Assembly: GCA_964017235.1 (NCBI GenBank)
Contig: OZ024931.1
Coordinates: 126,057,530-126,121,529 of the forward strand
Direction: 5' to 3'
DNA length: 64,000 nt
From: Sabellastarte sp. h YS-2021
Taxonomy: Eukaryota > Annelida > Polychaeta > Sabellida > Sabellidae
Shown here: positions 26,101 through 38,100 of the stretch, one piece after another
Layout: every line of letters starts with the position of its first letter
Numbering within the stretch: the first letter of the stretch is position 1
Position numbers and translations under genes: made by a program
Notes under the pieces: generated by a model
Told to the model about the DNA's origin: nothing
Database searches by the model: none
The model's input: only the letters and a program-made list of their open reading frames with translations

Positions 26101-29100
26101 TTTTGCCAAAAATGGCAAAACACAAATTTGCTTCTATCTCCTTAACCGTGCCAGATAGAGCGATTTCGTCGAAATTTTCGACCCACAGGGTATCTGAGCA
26201 TTGTACTCTTGGTAATTTTTAAAAAATTTTCCCCTCCCCAAAAATGGCGGCCATTTTGAATTTTCGAATTTTTGCCAAAAATGGCAAAACACAAATTTGC
26301 TTCTATCTCCTTAAGCGTGCGAGATAGAGCGATTTTGTCGAAATTTTCGACCCACAGGGTATCTAAGGAATGCAATCTTTGCAATTTTCAAAAAATTTTC
26401 CCCTCCCCAAAAATGGCGGCCATTTTGAATTTTCGAATTTTTGCCAAAAATGGCAAAACACAAATTTGCTTCTATCTCCTTAACCGTGCGAGATAGAGCG
26501 ATTTCGTTGAAATTTTCGACCCACAGGGTATCTAAGGAATGTAATATTTGCAATTTTCAAAAAATTTTCCCCTCCCTAAAAATGGCGGCCATTTTAAATT
26601 TTCGAATTTTTGCCAAAAATGGCAAAACACAAATTTGCTTCTATCTCCTTAACCGTGCGAGATAGAGCGATTTCGTCAAAATTTTCGACCCACAGGGTAT
26701 CTGAGGAGTGTACTCTTTGCAATTTTCAAAAAATTTTCCCCTCCCCAAAAATGGCGGCCATTTTGAATTTTCGAATTTTTGCCAAAAATGGCAAAACACT
26801 AATTTGCTTCTATCTCCTTAACCGTGCGAGATAGAGCGATTTCGGCAAAATTTTCGACCCACAGGGTATCTGAGGAGTGTACTCTTGCAATTTTCAAAAA
26901 ATTTTCCCCTCCCCAAAAATGGCGGCCATTTTGAATTTTCGAATTTTTGCCAAAAATGGCAAAACACAAATTTCCTTCTATCTCCTTAACCGTGTGAGAT
27001 AGAGCGATTTCGTCGAAATTTTCAACCCACAGGGTATCTAAGGAATGTAATATTTGCAATTTTCCAAAAATTTTCCCCTCCCCAAAAATGGCGGCCATTT
27101 TGAATTTTCGAATTTTTGCCAAAAATGGCAAAACACAAATTTGCTTCTATCTCCTTAACCGTGCGAGATAGAGTGATATCGTCGAAATTTTCGACCTACA
27201 GGGTATCTAAGGAATGCAATCTTTGCAATCTTCCAAAAATTTTCCCCTCCCCAAAAATGGCGGCCATTTTGAATTTTCAAATTTTTGCCAAAAATGGCAA
27301 AACACAAATTTGCTTCTATCTCCTTAACCATGCGAGATAGAGCGATTTCGTCGAAATTTTTCAACCCACAGGGTATCTAAGGAATGTAATCTTTGCAATT
27401 TTCAAAAAAATTTCCCCTCCCCAAAAATGGCAGCCATTTTGAATTTTCGAATTTTTGCTTAAAATGGAAAAACACAAACTGGCCTTAACCGTGCAAAATA
27501 GAGTTATTTTGTTGAAATTTTCGACCCATAGGGTATCTAAGAAATGTACTCTTGGCAATTTTCAAAAAAATTTCCTTTTCCCAAAAATGGCGGCCATTTT
27601 GAATTTTCAAATTTTTGCCAAAAATAGAAAAACAGGAATTTGCTTCTATCTTCTTAACCGTGCAAGATAGAGTGATTTCGTCAAAATTTTCAACCCAACC
27701 AATGCAAAAAGGCATGAAGCTGAAATAATTTACATCTACACTAACAAATATTTAAGCATCATTGATATATTTTACAAATGAAACAGGGTCTTGTAAGACT
27801 ACTGTACAATTTGGGCAAAAGGTTCATGGGTGGACATTACACATGATAATGTGTGTTCTTCTATGCTATCCTGTTTCTATTCGCATCTACTATCAACAGG
27901 GCGGCCTATTTCTAGTTTTTTTATTTTTTGCAAAACACAAAAATGCTTATATCTTGAAAACCGTGCTAGATAGAGCAGACTGCGCTGACTTTGGTTGCCA
28001 CAACAGTATAAGGCTAGAAACGAAGCATTTTCTTAATACTTTAGCACTCACCTTTATATCCTTTTTGGGACGCTTTGTTTTTGCTATGCAAAAACATTAT
28101 CTTTTTTTTTTGCGAGCGATCCTCTAGTTTGTTTTCCTCCTAAGTCAGCAATGCAAATTCAGACAGCTAATGCTCAACGTTTACATTAAATTTCTTATAC
28201 TAACATTAACTAACTGTTCACTGGTCAGAATACCGAGTATGGCAATAAATAAATGTTGGACTGGTTGAACACTTGAAATCAGGCCACTGTAGTGGAGCTT
28301 AAACTTTTATTGAATATTTGACATTCTGTACTGTTGTGCAGCTAGTTTACTTTTCTATTTTCAGTCAAACGCAATCTGAAGGTATACAGAGCCAGATTTT
28401 CAGAGATTACAAGAGAGTGAGTGTGTTGATTGTTGAAATCCTGTATGTGATATTGAAGCGGCCTTGGTATAAATGAAGCCTAGCACTTACTTGCCACTTA
28501 AATTTTCACTTAATGCACACATGATTGATATTAGTTTACATTCAGTTTTTTACTATCCATTAGGTTCAATTCCAGTTTATAGTAATGGGAGATATATTTC
28601 GGGCCTGTCCAGATATGACTTTTGCTTTGAATGGAATGAAACACATGCAATTATTTGATATCCTCTGCTTATATAGGGCTATAAGAAGGGCAGTCAACAA
28701 CCTAGCACCTCCAGACAAGAGGGTCAGTGATGCAGTGGACGTGAGAATGGAACTGGATCTCAGAATAGGTAAACTCATGGCAAAACAGCCGGCTGAAACC
28801 TCAACTGTGAAATGTACACAATGTGTAACAGTGAATAATTAGGAAAGGAGTATCATTTATTTCCTTAATGGAAGCAGTTTACAAAGATTCTTATAAATTT
28901 AACCTTGACTGAGATATTTTTTTTTTGAGTTTTTTATAAACGATTTGGATATTTTTACATAAAAATAGAGGTAGTAAAAGACTTGCTTGAAAAGTTGGAA
29001 GTAGTTTTTGCCATCTTTAGATCAGTTATTTTCATCAGCTGTCGCACTTGTCATACGCTTGAAAACATATGCCAATGAAAAGGACAACCATTAATTGTAA

Positions 29101-32100
29101 CAGTTGTGGGTTTTGTGCCTATTAGTCCAGTGTTTACATGTTTTCAGATAATAGAAACAGTGTAAACAGTCAACCTTTTAGCAAGCTTTCATGACTGGTA
29201 GTGTAGCCTTCACACATATTCAAACTTTGGAAATCTGAAATAATGAGAACAATTTACATGTTAATTAAGCGTCCCTGAGGGCGCTTATTTGTTTTCGTCT
29301 CAGTTTCCTCGCCACCGCCGCCGCTGCCGCATTATGGTCTCCCTTGAATATCTCCCTTATTATTAGAAGGTTTGAAACCATACTTGGCAGTTATATACCT
29401 TAGGCGTGGGAAAATTTTTCTGCATGCTTAAATTTGACCTTTGACCTTTATGAAGGTCACATGATCAAAAACTATTTTTTGAAGTACACCCCCCCACCCC
29501 CACCCCCCGTCATCACAGTTCAGGAAAAACTACTTGCTACAGAGCCTTATAATTTGACACACCTGTTCATACTATCGAAAACGCGAGCTGATTAGATTTT
29601 GGGAGCAATCCCTTGAAAAATGTCTCATTTATGAGTGATTTTCTGACACCTTCCAATCTGAAAGCCTTAAATTTAGGCCAACCCCCCTATTATCTTCTTA
29701 AGTATTGCATTTAGAGCTATAAAATGTACTGGGAGGTAATAGGAAACCATATGTGGAGAGTCTAAATAGCCGGTCAGTTTTACCCCCCGACCCTCCCCCC
29801 CCCCCCCTTATGGGTCAAACTGGGGTCATAAAATAGCCGATTTTGAGTTTTTGCCTTTATCTCCTTTATTGTTGCTTTTATAGCTTCAGAATATATTAAA
29901 AGGTATTGGGAAAGCATATGTGGAGAGTCTAAATAGCCAGTCAGTTTTACCCCCTGGCCCCCCTTATGGGTCAAACTGGGGTCATAAAATAGCTGATTTT
30001 GAGTTTTTGCCTTATATCTCCTTTATGGTTGCTTTTATAGCTTCAGAATGTATTAAGAGATATTGGGAAAGCATATATGGAGAGTCTAAATAGCCGGTCA
30101 GTTTTACCCCCCGACCCCCCCCTTATGGGTCAAACTGGGGTCATAAAATAGCCGATTTTGAGTTTTTGCCTTTATCTCCTTTATTGTTGCTTTTATAGCT
30201 TCAGAATATATTAAGAGGTATTGGGAAAGCATATGTGGAGAGTCTAAATAGCCGGTCAGTTTTACCCCCCGACCCCCCCTTATGGGCCAAACTGGGGTCA
30301 TAAATAGCTGCTTTGGAGTTTTTGCCTTATATCTCCTTTATTGTTGCTTTTATAGCTTCAGAATGTATTAAGAGGTATGGGAAAGCATATGTGGAGAATC
30401 TAAATAGCCGGTCAGTTTTATCCCCCAACCCTCCCTTATGGGTCAAACTGGGGTCATAAAATAGTTGCTTTGGAGTTTTGCCTTATATCTCCTTTATTAT
30501 TGTTGCTTTTAGACCTTCAGAATGTATTAAGAGGTATTGGGAAGGCATATGTGGAGAGTCTAAAAAGCCGGTCAGTTTTACCTCCCCCCCCCCCCCCCTT
30601 ATGGGTCAAACTGGGGTCATAAAATAGCTGATTTTGAGTTTTTGCCTTATATCTCCTTTATGGTTGCTTTTATAGCTTCAGAATGTATTAAGAGGTATTG
30701 GGAAAGCATATGTGGAGAATCTAAATAGCCGGTCAGTTTTATCCCCCGACCCCCCTTTATGGGTCAAACTGGGGTCATAAAATAGTTGCTTTGGAGTTTT
30801 GCCTTATATCTCCTTTATTATTGTTGCTTTTAGACCTTCAGAATGTATTAAGAGGTATTGGGAAGGCATATGTGGAGAGTCTAAAAAGCCGGTCAGTTTT
30901 ACCCCCCAACCCTCCCTTATGGGCCAAACTGGGGTCATAAATAGCTGCTTTGGAGTTTTTGCCTTATATCTCCTTTATTGTTGCTTTTATAGCTTCAGAA
31001 TGTATTAGGAGGTATTGGGAAAGCATACGGTGCAGCTTTGTGCATTCTTAGCTTTACAGCATGCTTATTAAAACCACAAAGCATTTTAAACTTTAAGGGA
31101 CGCTTCGCTTTTGTTAGCAAAAGCATTCCTCTAGTTTTTTTTCTTTATTTGCATTATGTATTGTATTAGCTTGAAGCCGTGCTCTGTGTGGCATTTTAAG
31201 CTAGCTCCTGTGGAGGGCCCACATCTAAATGCAAGGATTTAATAGGCAAGGGGTTTCAGATGGACACACATTCCACATTTAGTAATACAGATATCTCAAA
31301 TAAATATTTAGGTTAGGTTTCACATGTTTAAAGACATAATTGAAGCCATTTAAAACAATGGGAATTAGGTACATCAGAAGGCACTCAAATTATTGATATT
31401 GTACTTGCAATTTCACAATCATACTTTCAGGGGTGTACAGAATATTGCATAATTTTTAGGCACACATATGACCCAATAAGTAGCAAAAACTCAACTTAGC
31501 AAAATATACCAGGTTTTATAAATAATCTGTGGACCTATTACATTAAAAGGTTTCAGATTTATTTACTGTATGTTCATTCTGTTGTCAAAATGGTAATACA
31601 TGAACATTCTGTAGCCATAAAAGTAACCAAAGCCAAGTGTTTTTACTGTGATGGTATCAGGATATCATCATAAAAGTTTGGTAATATGATGATGCCAACT
31701 TTGTATCCTGATGATGTCTTTAACAAGAGTAACATAATCATTAATTAGGTGACTTTTATGAATATAAGCTCAGCTTTCACACATATCCAGACACTCCAGT
31801 ATGAAAATAGTAGGAAAAATTCATCATTTACTTTAACAGTGAAAGTTTGTTGTGCTTGTAGGTGCAGCGTTCACACGTTTCCAAACACTGCGATTGAAGC
31901 GAGTCTTCCCAGAAGTCCTGGCAGATCAGCTGATCAGCTACGGCAGCTGCCAGTTCCCCACACTCGGGTTTGTAGTGGAGAGGTACAAACAGGTGCAAGC
32001 CTTTATACCAGAGCCTTTCTGGAAAATAAAAGGTATGTGATTGGTACAGGTGATCATAAGTAATATTAGTGAGTGGAATTGCCTCAATTTTCATGGTCGA

Positions 32101-35100
32101 TTATTCTTTCATTTTTCCGACCGATGATCGATCCATAATCAACTTTTTTACTCCACTTTTGGCCAATATATCATAAAACACTTTCCGGGATGAATTACAT
32201 TTCATTCTGGTAAGAATAACGGTGTTTCCAACATTTAGAATCTACCAAAAGCACCCGCTTCTGGTAAATATGGCGGTAGTTATAAACAAACCCAAAATTC
32301 ATGAGAAATCTATAGATTTATTAAAGGAAAGTTTAGAAAACTGCTTAAAATATAACAAATACATGGATATTGAGACACATAAGGAAGGGTAAGATGTAAT
32401 CGATTTCTAGAAGTTGTCAGTGACCGAACGCGATTTACCATGACACTGACCATTGATTGAACATTGGTCTAATCGTCCACATACTAATATATGGTGATAT
32501 GTACATACAGGCTCAAGCCTTTACATCAGGGCCATTCAGGAAATTTAAGGTAGGGAAATACTGGCATTATTGTCATTAATTGTCATTAATGTGCAATGAT
32601 TTAAAAAAAAAGAGCCTTGCTGGAATGTGGAACTCACAGATCTGGTACTGATGAACTTATTAAGGTGCAGTTTTACTTTACGGGTACGAGATCCGCCATG
32701 TTGTTTTGTAAAGATTCACAGAAAAATTCATTCAACATTTATTTTATTAAAGAACCGTAAAATTTATTGACAAATATGTAAATAATTCTAATTAAATATA
32801 TTTAAAACTGTAGAAGTGTTATGTGTTGGAGAGACTCTCCCCAACCCCCAGAATGCTATTATTTAAGAATTATTGATACATAAAAAAGCCCAGAAGTGTG
32901 TTACATTGGGGAGACACCTCCCAAACCCCCGAAATTGTACATTTTAAGAATTATTTAAATTTAAAAATAACAGAAGTGTTTTATATTGGGGGACACCCCA
33001 CCCCCCCCACCCCCCCAACCCCCAAATTCTATATAGCATATTCTAACTAATATATTACCTGAATCAAAGAGGTCACAACTAGTGTTAAAGTTAGTGTTGG
33101 GAATCGCCTCCAGTTGTCATGGTCGATTATTCGTCCATTTTTCCGAGCGATGATCGACCCATAATCGATTATTTTACCCCATTATTGTTTATTATTTAAC
33201 AATCACTTTCCGGGATAAAGTATAGGTCAATCTGGTAAGAATAACGGTGTTCCAACATTTAGAATCTACCGAAAGCACCCACTTCCTGTAAATATGGCGG
33301 TAGACATAAACAAGCTTAAAATTCAAGACAAAACTGTCAGTTTATTAAGTTAAAATACCTAAAATATTTTTAAAATACGTGGATATTGATATAAATCAGG
33401 AAAGGTAAGATATAAGCTTAATAATCGATCATTAGAAAAAGTCAGTGACCGACCGCGATTGTACACTGTCACCGACGATTAATCGAGCACACATCTAATC
33501 GTCCACCCAATAGTTAAAGTAGCTGTTTTCCTTGTTTTCCACTGAAGAGTTGGGGTTATACACTTTGATTAGATAAAAAAATTCTAAAAATTTGTCCCTG
33601 GACTATTCAGATTTTTTTTCCTAATCACGTACTCCCCAAAAATATCCGTCAACAGTTGTTTCTGGGATCCAGATTTCGGAAGGCTTGACTAAAGGGCATG
33701 CCATATCGATTCAATAGTTTGTGTGTGAGCCCCAGTTTCACTGTCTACAAATTCATTACCATGATTAACAGTAAAATGAGAATATCTGTCAGCCTCAAGA
33801 CAAGAGTATGACTTCCAACAATCACTATGAATAATAGATCATTTCTTTATGAATTTCCTAATAATAGGAATTTGGGTTTCTGCGGACCTATCATCAACAA
33901 TTTGAAAAAAAACAACACTTTTTGGCAACTCTCTCAATACCTCCAAACACCCAACAACCATCTACTCTGCGTCCTCTATTATACTTTCTTTTTGAAATTT
34001 ACTTTCATCAGTTTCAACTACAACTCCATCACCACCAATCTGTTCATTGTCATTAATAGCTATCTGTAAACAAACTTCCCTAGCAAAGCTATACCAATCA
34101 ACAAGAGTTGTACAACTTCCAATTCTTAGTTCTTCTTCTACAAAACTCTGTGGAAGTTTGCATACCCAGTAATAAGTTAATTTCACAATCTGTTTCAAAC
34201 TTAAATGAGAACCTGCAAACCAACTGTGGGTTTTTATAGATTTGTTTACAATTGCACTTTCGATTAGTACATCTATAAACCACATGATCGCCAGGATAAG
34301 ATTTATCTTTAACTAAATGAAAAATATCCAGAACAGCACTTATCACATAAACTATCCTGTAAGTCTGCGAAAATGTTTTTTTTTCTTGCAACCAATTTAT
34401 TAGGTTATTGTGATTTTTTTTCTACAAATTTCATAAATATCATCATACACAAGTCTTGAAAGAGACATGATTTATCCGACTTTTTAAATCTACAGCAAAG
34501 GAACAGTTTTAGTCATCTCCATAGCAGCAATGGTAACCTGCAGATAAAACTTTGTGAGAGAATGAATTTTATGATTGGACAAAATTATAATGGTGAAATA
34601 GAATATGTATGGATAAAATTGGTGTGGAATAGGTTATACCTGCGGTAAGACCCAGTTTATTGTGAAATATAATATAAAAATGACAGGAAAACCTGAAACG
34701 TTAATAAACGGATTATCGCTGAACAAAATCATGTACCGGTTAAGTAAAAACTTCCCCTTATTGAACTAATATGTGCTAATATGTGGAAAATAGAATCAGG
34801 CCATGAATGTCAGCTTCTTTCTTTAAAATCAAAGGTAGAGATTCCCGGTAACTAGAGATGGGTCAGTAGCCCCGCTGTCTCAGTATCGAGAGCATCTTAC
34901 TGAAATACTGAGATGAGATTTTTAAAACTGCGACTTCGCTTTCCAACTCATATTTTTATTGCGTTAATACATCCTATCCAATGGACAATTGCTTTACCGG
35001 TCGGCGCGACCGGTCCCGCCAAACGTCAGAAAAAGACGTCCTGTATATCCTACCGGCAGGACCGGTCACAGAGTGTGCATTCGCCAGGTGGCGCATCGTA

Positions 35101-38100
35101 CTTCATTTCCTGTTTACCTATTGACGTCATAGCATCTTTTTCGTTTGGCGCGAAAGAGTGTGCAGAAGATTTTCTTCAGAGATACGTTTTTGAAGTTTTA
35201 CAACGAACTCTTCCAAGTTTCTTGTTTTTTATTAGTACGGAGTAATTATACAACGTTACTGATCATTATGTCGTCTCCTGGACAGAAACGAGGTTCTTGC
35301 GGGCACGTTATGGCCCTTTTCGACAACCACCAGAAATGCGCGCGTTGTCGTGACAAGGGGGTGGGAGATGACCCCTGTGTTAAAAAGCTGGATTGCCAGA
35401 TCTGTAAGTCTTTTACGCCTGCGCAGATCCACCAGTTAGCAACTCCGACCTACAAGGAAAGGAAGGAACATTCTGAGCAGAAGAGGGCTGAAGGTAATGC
35501 AAGCACGACCCCCACTCTAGTGGACCCTTCAGAAGTTACACTGTTGGGACGGGTTAGCTGTGACAAGTCCTCCCCTGTTGATTCTACTCCAAAGAAGAAG
35601 AAGCGTTCTGATGGCTCTCCAAGGTCGAGTAAACGGAAGCATAGCAGCAAACCTACTTCAGACGACCTCAAGTCCCTTGATGACAAGTGGAGTGAGAGAT
35701 TTTCACGTCTAGAAGCTATGCTGATTAACCAATCCTTTGCTGTTCCGGTGAGACCGGTGACCTCTGCCTCTGTGGTGCCCAGAGAACACCCTTTCTTTGA
35801 TCCGGGTGCTTCTACAAGTGTTTTGTCTTCTGAGGGCACTGGTGACGTTGCTATGCAGTTGACGGCTACCCAACCTCCGCTGGGGGTTCCCGGTACTGAG
35901 GCTGAGAGAGATGGTGTTAAGAGTGTTAGCCACCCAACCTTTACTGGTTCCCGGTGCAGGGACGGCCACCCAGCCTTCACAGGCTCCTGGTGCGGGTCCT
36001 GAGATTCTACCTGCCGGTGTTGAAACTACGCTGCATAACCAGTCGCCTCCCATTGGCCAGGAATCTGACGTTGCTAGGCAATCTGATAGTGAGGCTGAGT
36101 TGGATGGGGAACCGTCATCTCCGGCTAGTATTCACTGCCAGGGTGATTTACCGGACACAGCTACAGATCAGGACCTCTCTGAAGACGCCAATTACAGGGA
36201 AACTATTAGAGGGGTTAGAAGTTTCATGAACTGGCATCTCATCCCAGATTATGACAACTCAGCTGCCTCTATGGATGATAATCCTTTTGCTGGTTCTAGA
36301 GTGAAGACTACCGGTAAAGTGTCAGTTAAATTGCCGGTTGATGAATGGCTTTGCAAAAAACTGGAGAAACTGAATGTAACTATTGCTGAAGGTTATCCAG
36401 CTAGAAATTCTGAAACCAGTGGACTGCTACGTGACCAGTTTGTAAAGACTCCACGTTCTCCCAAGTGGTACGACATGCAAGCAGTTAAGAAGGGCGACGC
36501 GTCTACCCAGGCTGTATCCCACTGGTCTCCGGAACCGGCAAAGCTGAACAGCATGTTCTCTAGGGTCGCAAGAAGAAGTTTACCTTCTGCTCCAGCTTCC
36601 CGTACATTCAGCCAAGATACCCTTAGAAGGTGGGAGAAGGCATTCAGGGAGCAATCCGTGATGTGTAATCATGCTGCTGGTCTATCTAGATGCCTTACTA
36701 AAGTTCAGGACTCAATGGTTACCCAGCTGAAGTCTCTCCGGTCAGATTCATCAAAGGGCAAGAGTGCTGAGAGAACACAGAAAGCTATTGAAGAACTTGA
36801 ATATCTGGTGACCTTTAACCGGTCAATCTCCCAAGCTATGCAGCGCACCATGCAGGATCTCTCAGAGGGAGTTTTCATCAGCATGGCCAACCTCACTCTG
36901 GCACGTCGGGATAGCTATCTGGAGTTTATCCGTGGTGGAGTTAAACCTGACACCTTAACTCCCTTACGTACATATCCAGTCCACTTACTCTCACTGTTCC
37001 CGGACAGCTTACTGGTCAAGGCAGAAGATGAGATTTCCCGTAGTGAGGAGAGGCGTTCTATGGGTAACACACAGAGGAAACCCGGACGTTTTCATCCGTA
37101 CGTTCCCTCCAGTACTAAACCTTCACACCAGCCGGACCGGAAACCCACTACACCGGCTTGGAAACAAATCAGAGACCGGCAAACTGGTCAGAAAGGTGGG
37201 GGTAAAGCCTCAAACTTCAACCAGAAGCCGGCCAAAGGGTTTAAGAAGCATAAATGACAATTATTGTGTTTCAAATGTGGTCGGATTGAAGGACTCTGTA
37301 ATTGTATCCGACAAGATGGAGGGTTTGAACCCACCACCAGTGACAGATCAGAAGAACAGCAAATTGACTTTAAATGTAGACTCTCATGTTGCAAATGCTC
37401 ATATTGTCACCGGGTTGCCACAAAGGAAAGGTGTAAATCCCAATATATGTCAATTGTACACAGAAATAAAATATGTGAAAGATGTTTCTTGTGTAGGTCA
37501 CTTACCTTCTGTAAAGCTTGTCACCAATGCCCAACATGCTGTTTTAGATCCCCCTGTAGGGGCGAGGTTAAACCAGTGTTGGCAGAAATGGGAAACCCTG
37601 GGTTCAAGTCCAAAAGTGGTAAACATACTGAGGGAGGGTTACACTCTCCCCTTCTGGTTCAGACCCCACTTGACAAGGTCACCGACTGTAATAAGCAACT
37701 ACCACAATCCAACCAAACAGTCCTTCCTTATAGAGGCACTGTATCAGCTGATAAACAAAAATGCAGTTGAACTGGTGGACAATCCAAATTCATTGGGGTT
37801 TTACAACCGGCTATTTTTGGTACCCAAACCCAACAACCGGTGGAGACCCATCCTAGACCTGAGCACCTTGAACACCTTTTTAAACACAGGGTCGTTCAAG
37901 ATGGAGACCCCAGAGACCATAAGAACCTCTAGGGGAGTGGGTCACATCCATAGATTTCAAAGATGCATACTTCCATATACCCATTCACAGTCAGTCCAGG
38001 AAGTACATGCGTTTTCACCTCCAGGGTCGGTCCTATCAGTTCAAAGCCCTTCCCTTTGGCCTTTCCACGGCTCCCATGGAGTTCACAGTGGTGGCCAAAG

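Larger units (their letters stand above)
17470..28127 (+). mobile_element. Helentron-like non-autonomous element D (10.66 kb including nested copy C)
   Basis: The 5' end is a palindrome with arms AAGCGTCCC, followed by GGCTCC(G)CC short repeats (17512-17558). The body holds 169 bp-type monomers (17884-18990), a long array of 133 bp monomers (18990-23515), then 169-type sequence again, interrupted by copy C at 23823-27915. After C the 169-type sequence resumes (GCAAAACACAAAAATGC near 27927). The 3' end has GGGACGCTT (28068-28076), hairpin GTTTTTGC-TAT-GCAAAAAC near 28079-28096 and terminal CTAG (28124-28127) before T. Without copy C it is about 6.6 kb. No coding capacity. Confidence 0.78.

Noticed and set aside
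6112-31134. Autonomous Helitron with Rep-helicase
   Set aside because: No frame in any of the Helentron-like elements shows Rep HUH or helicase motifs; all appear non-autonomous.
35450-35980. 176-codon open frame on the - strand
   Set aside because: It lies opposite the gag-like region of the first DIRS element and shows no domain; a shadow frame.
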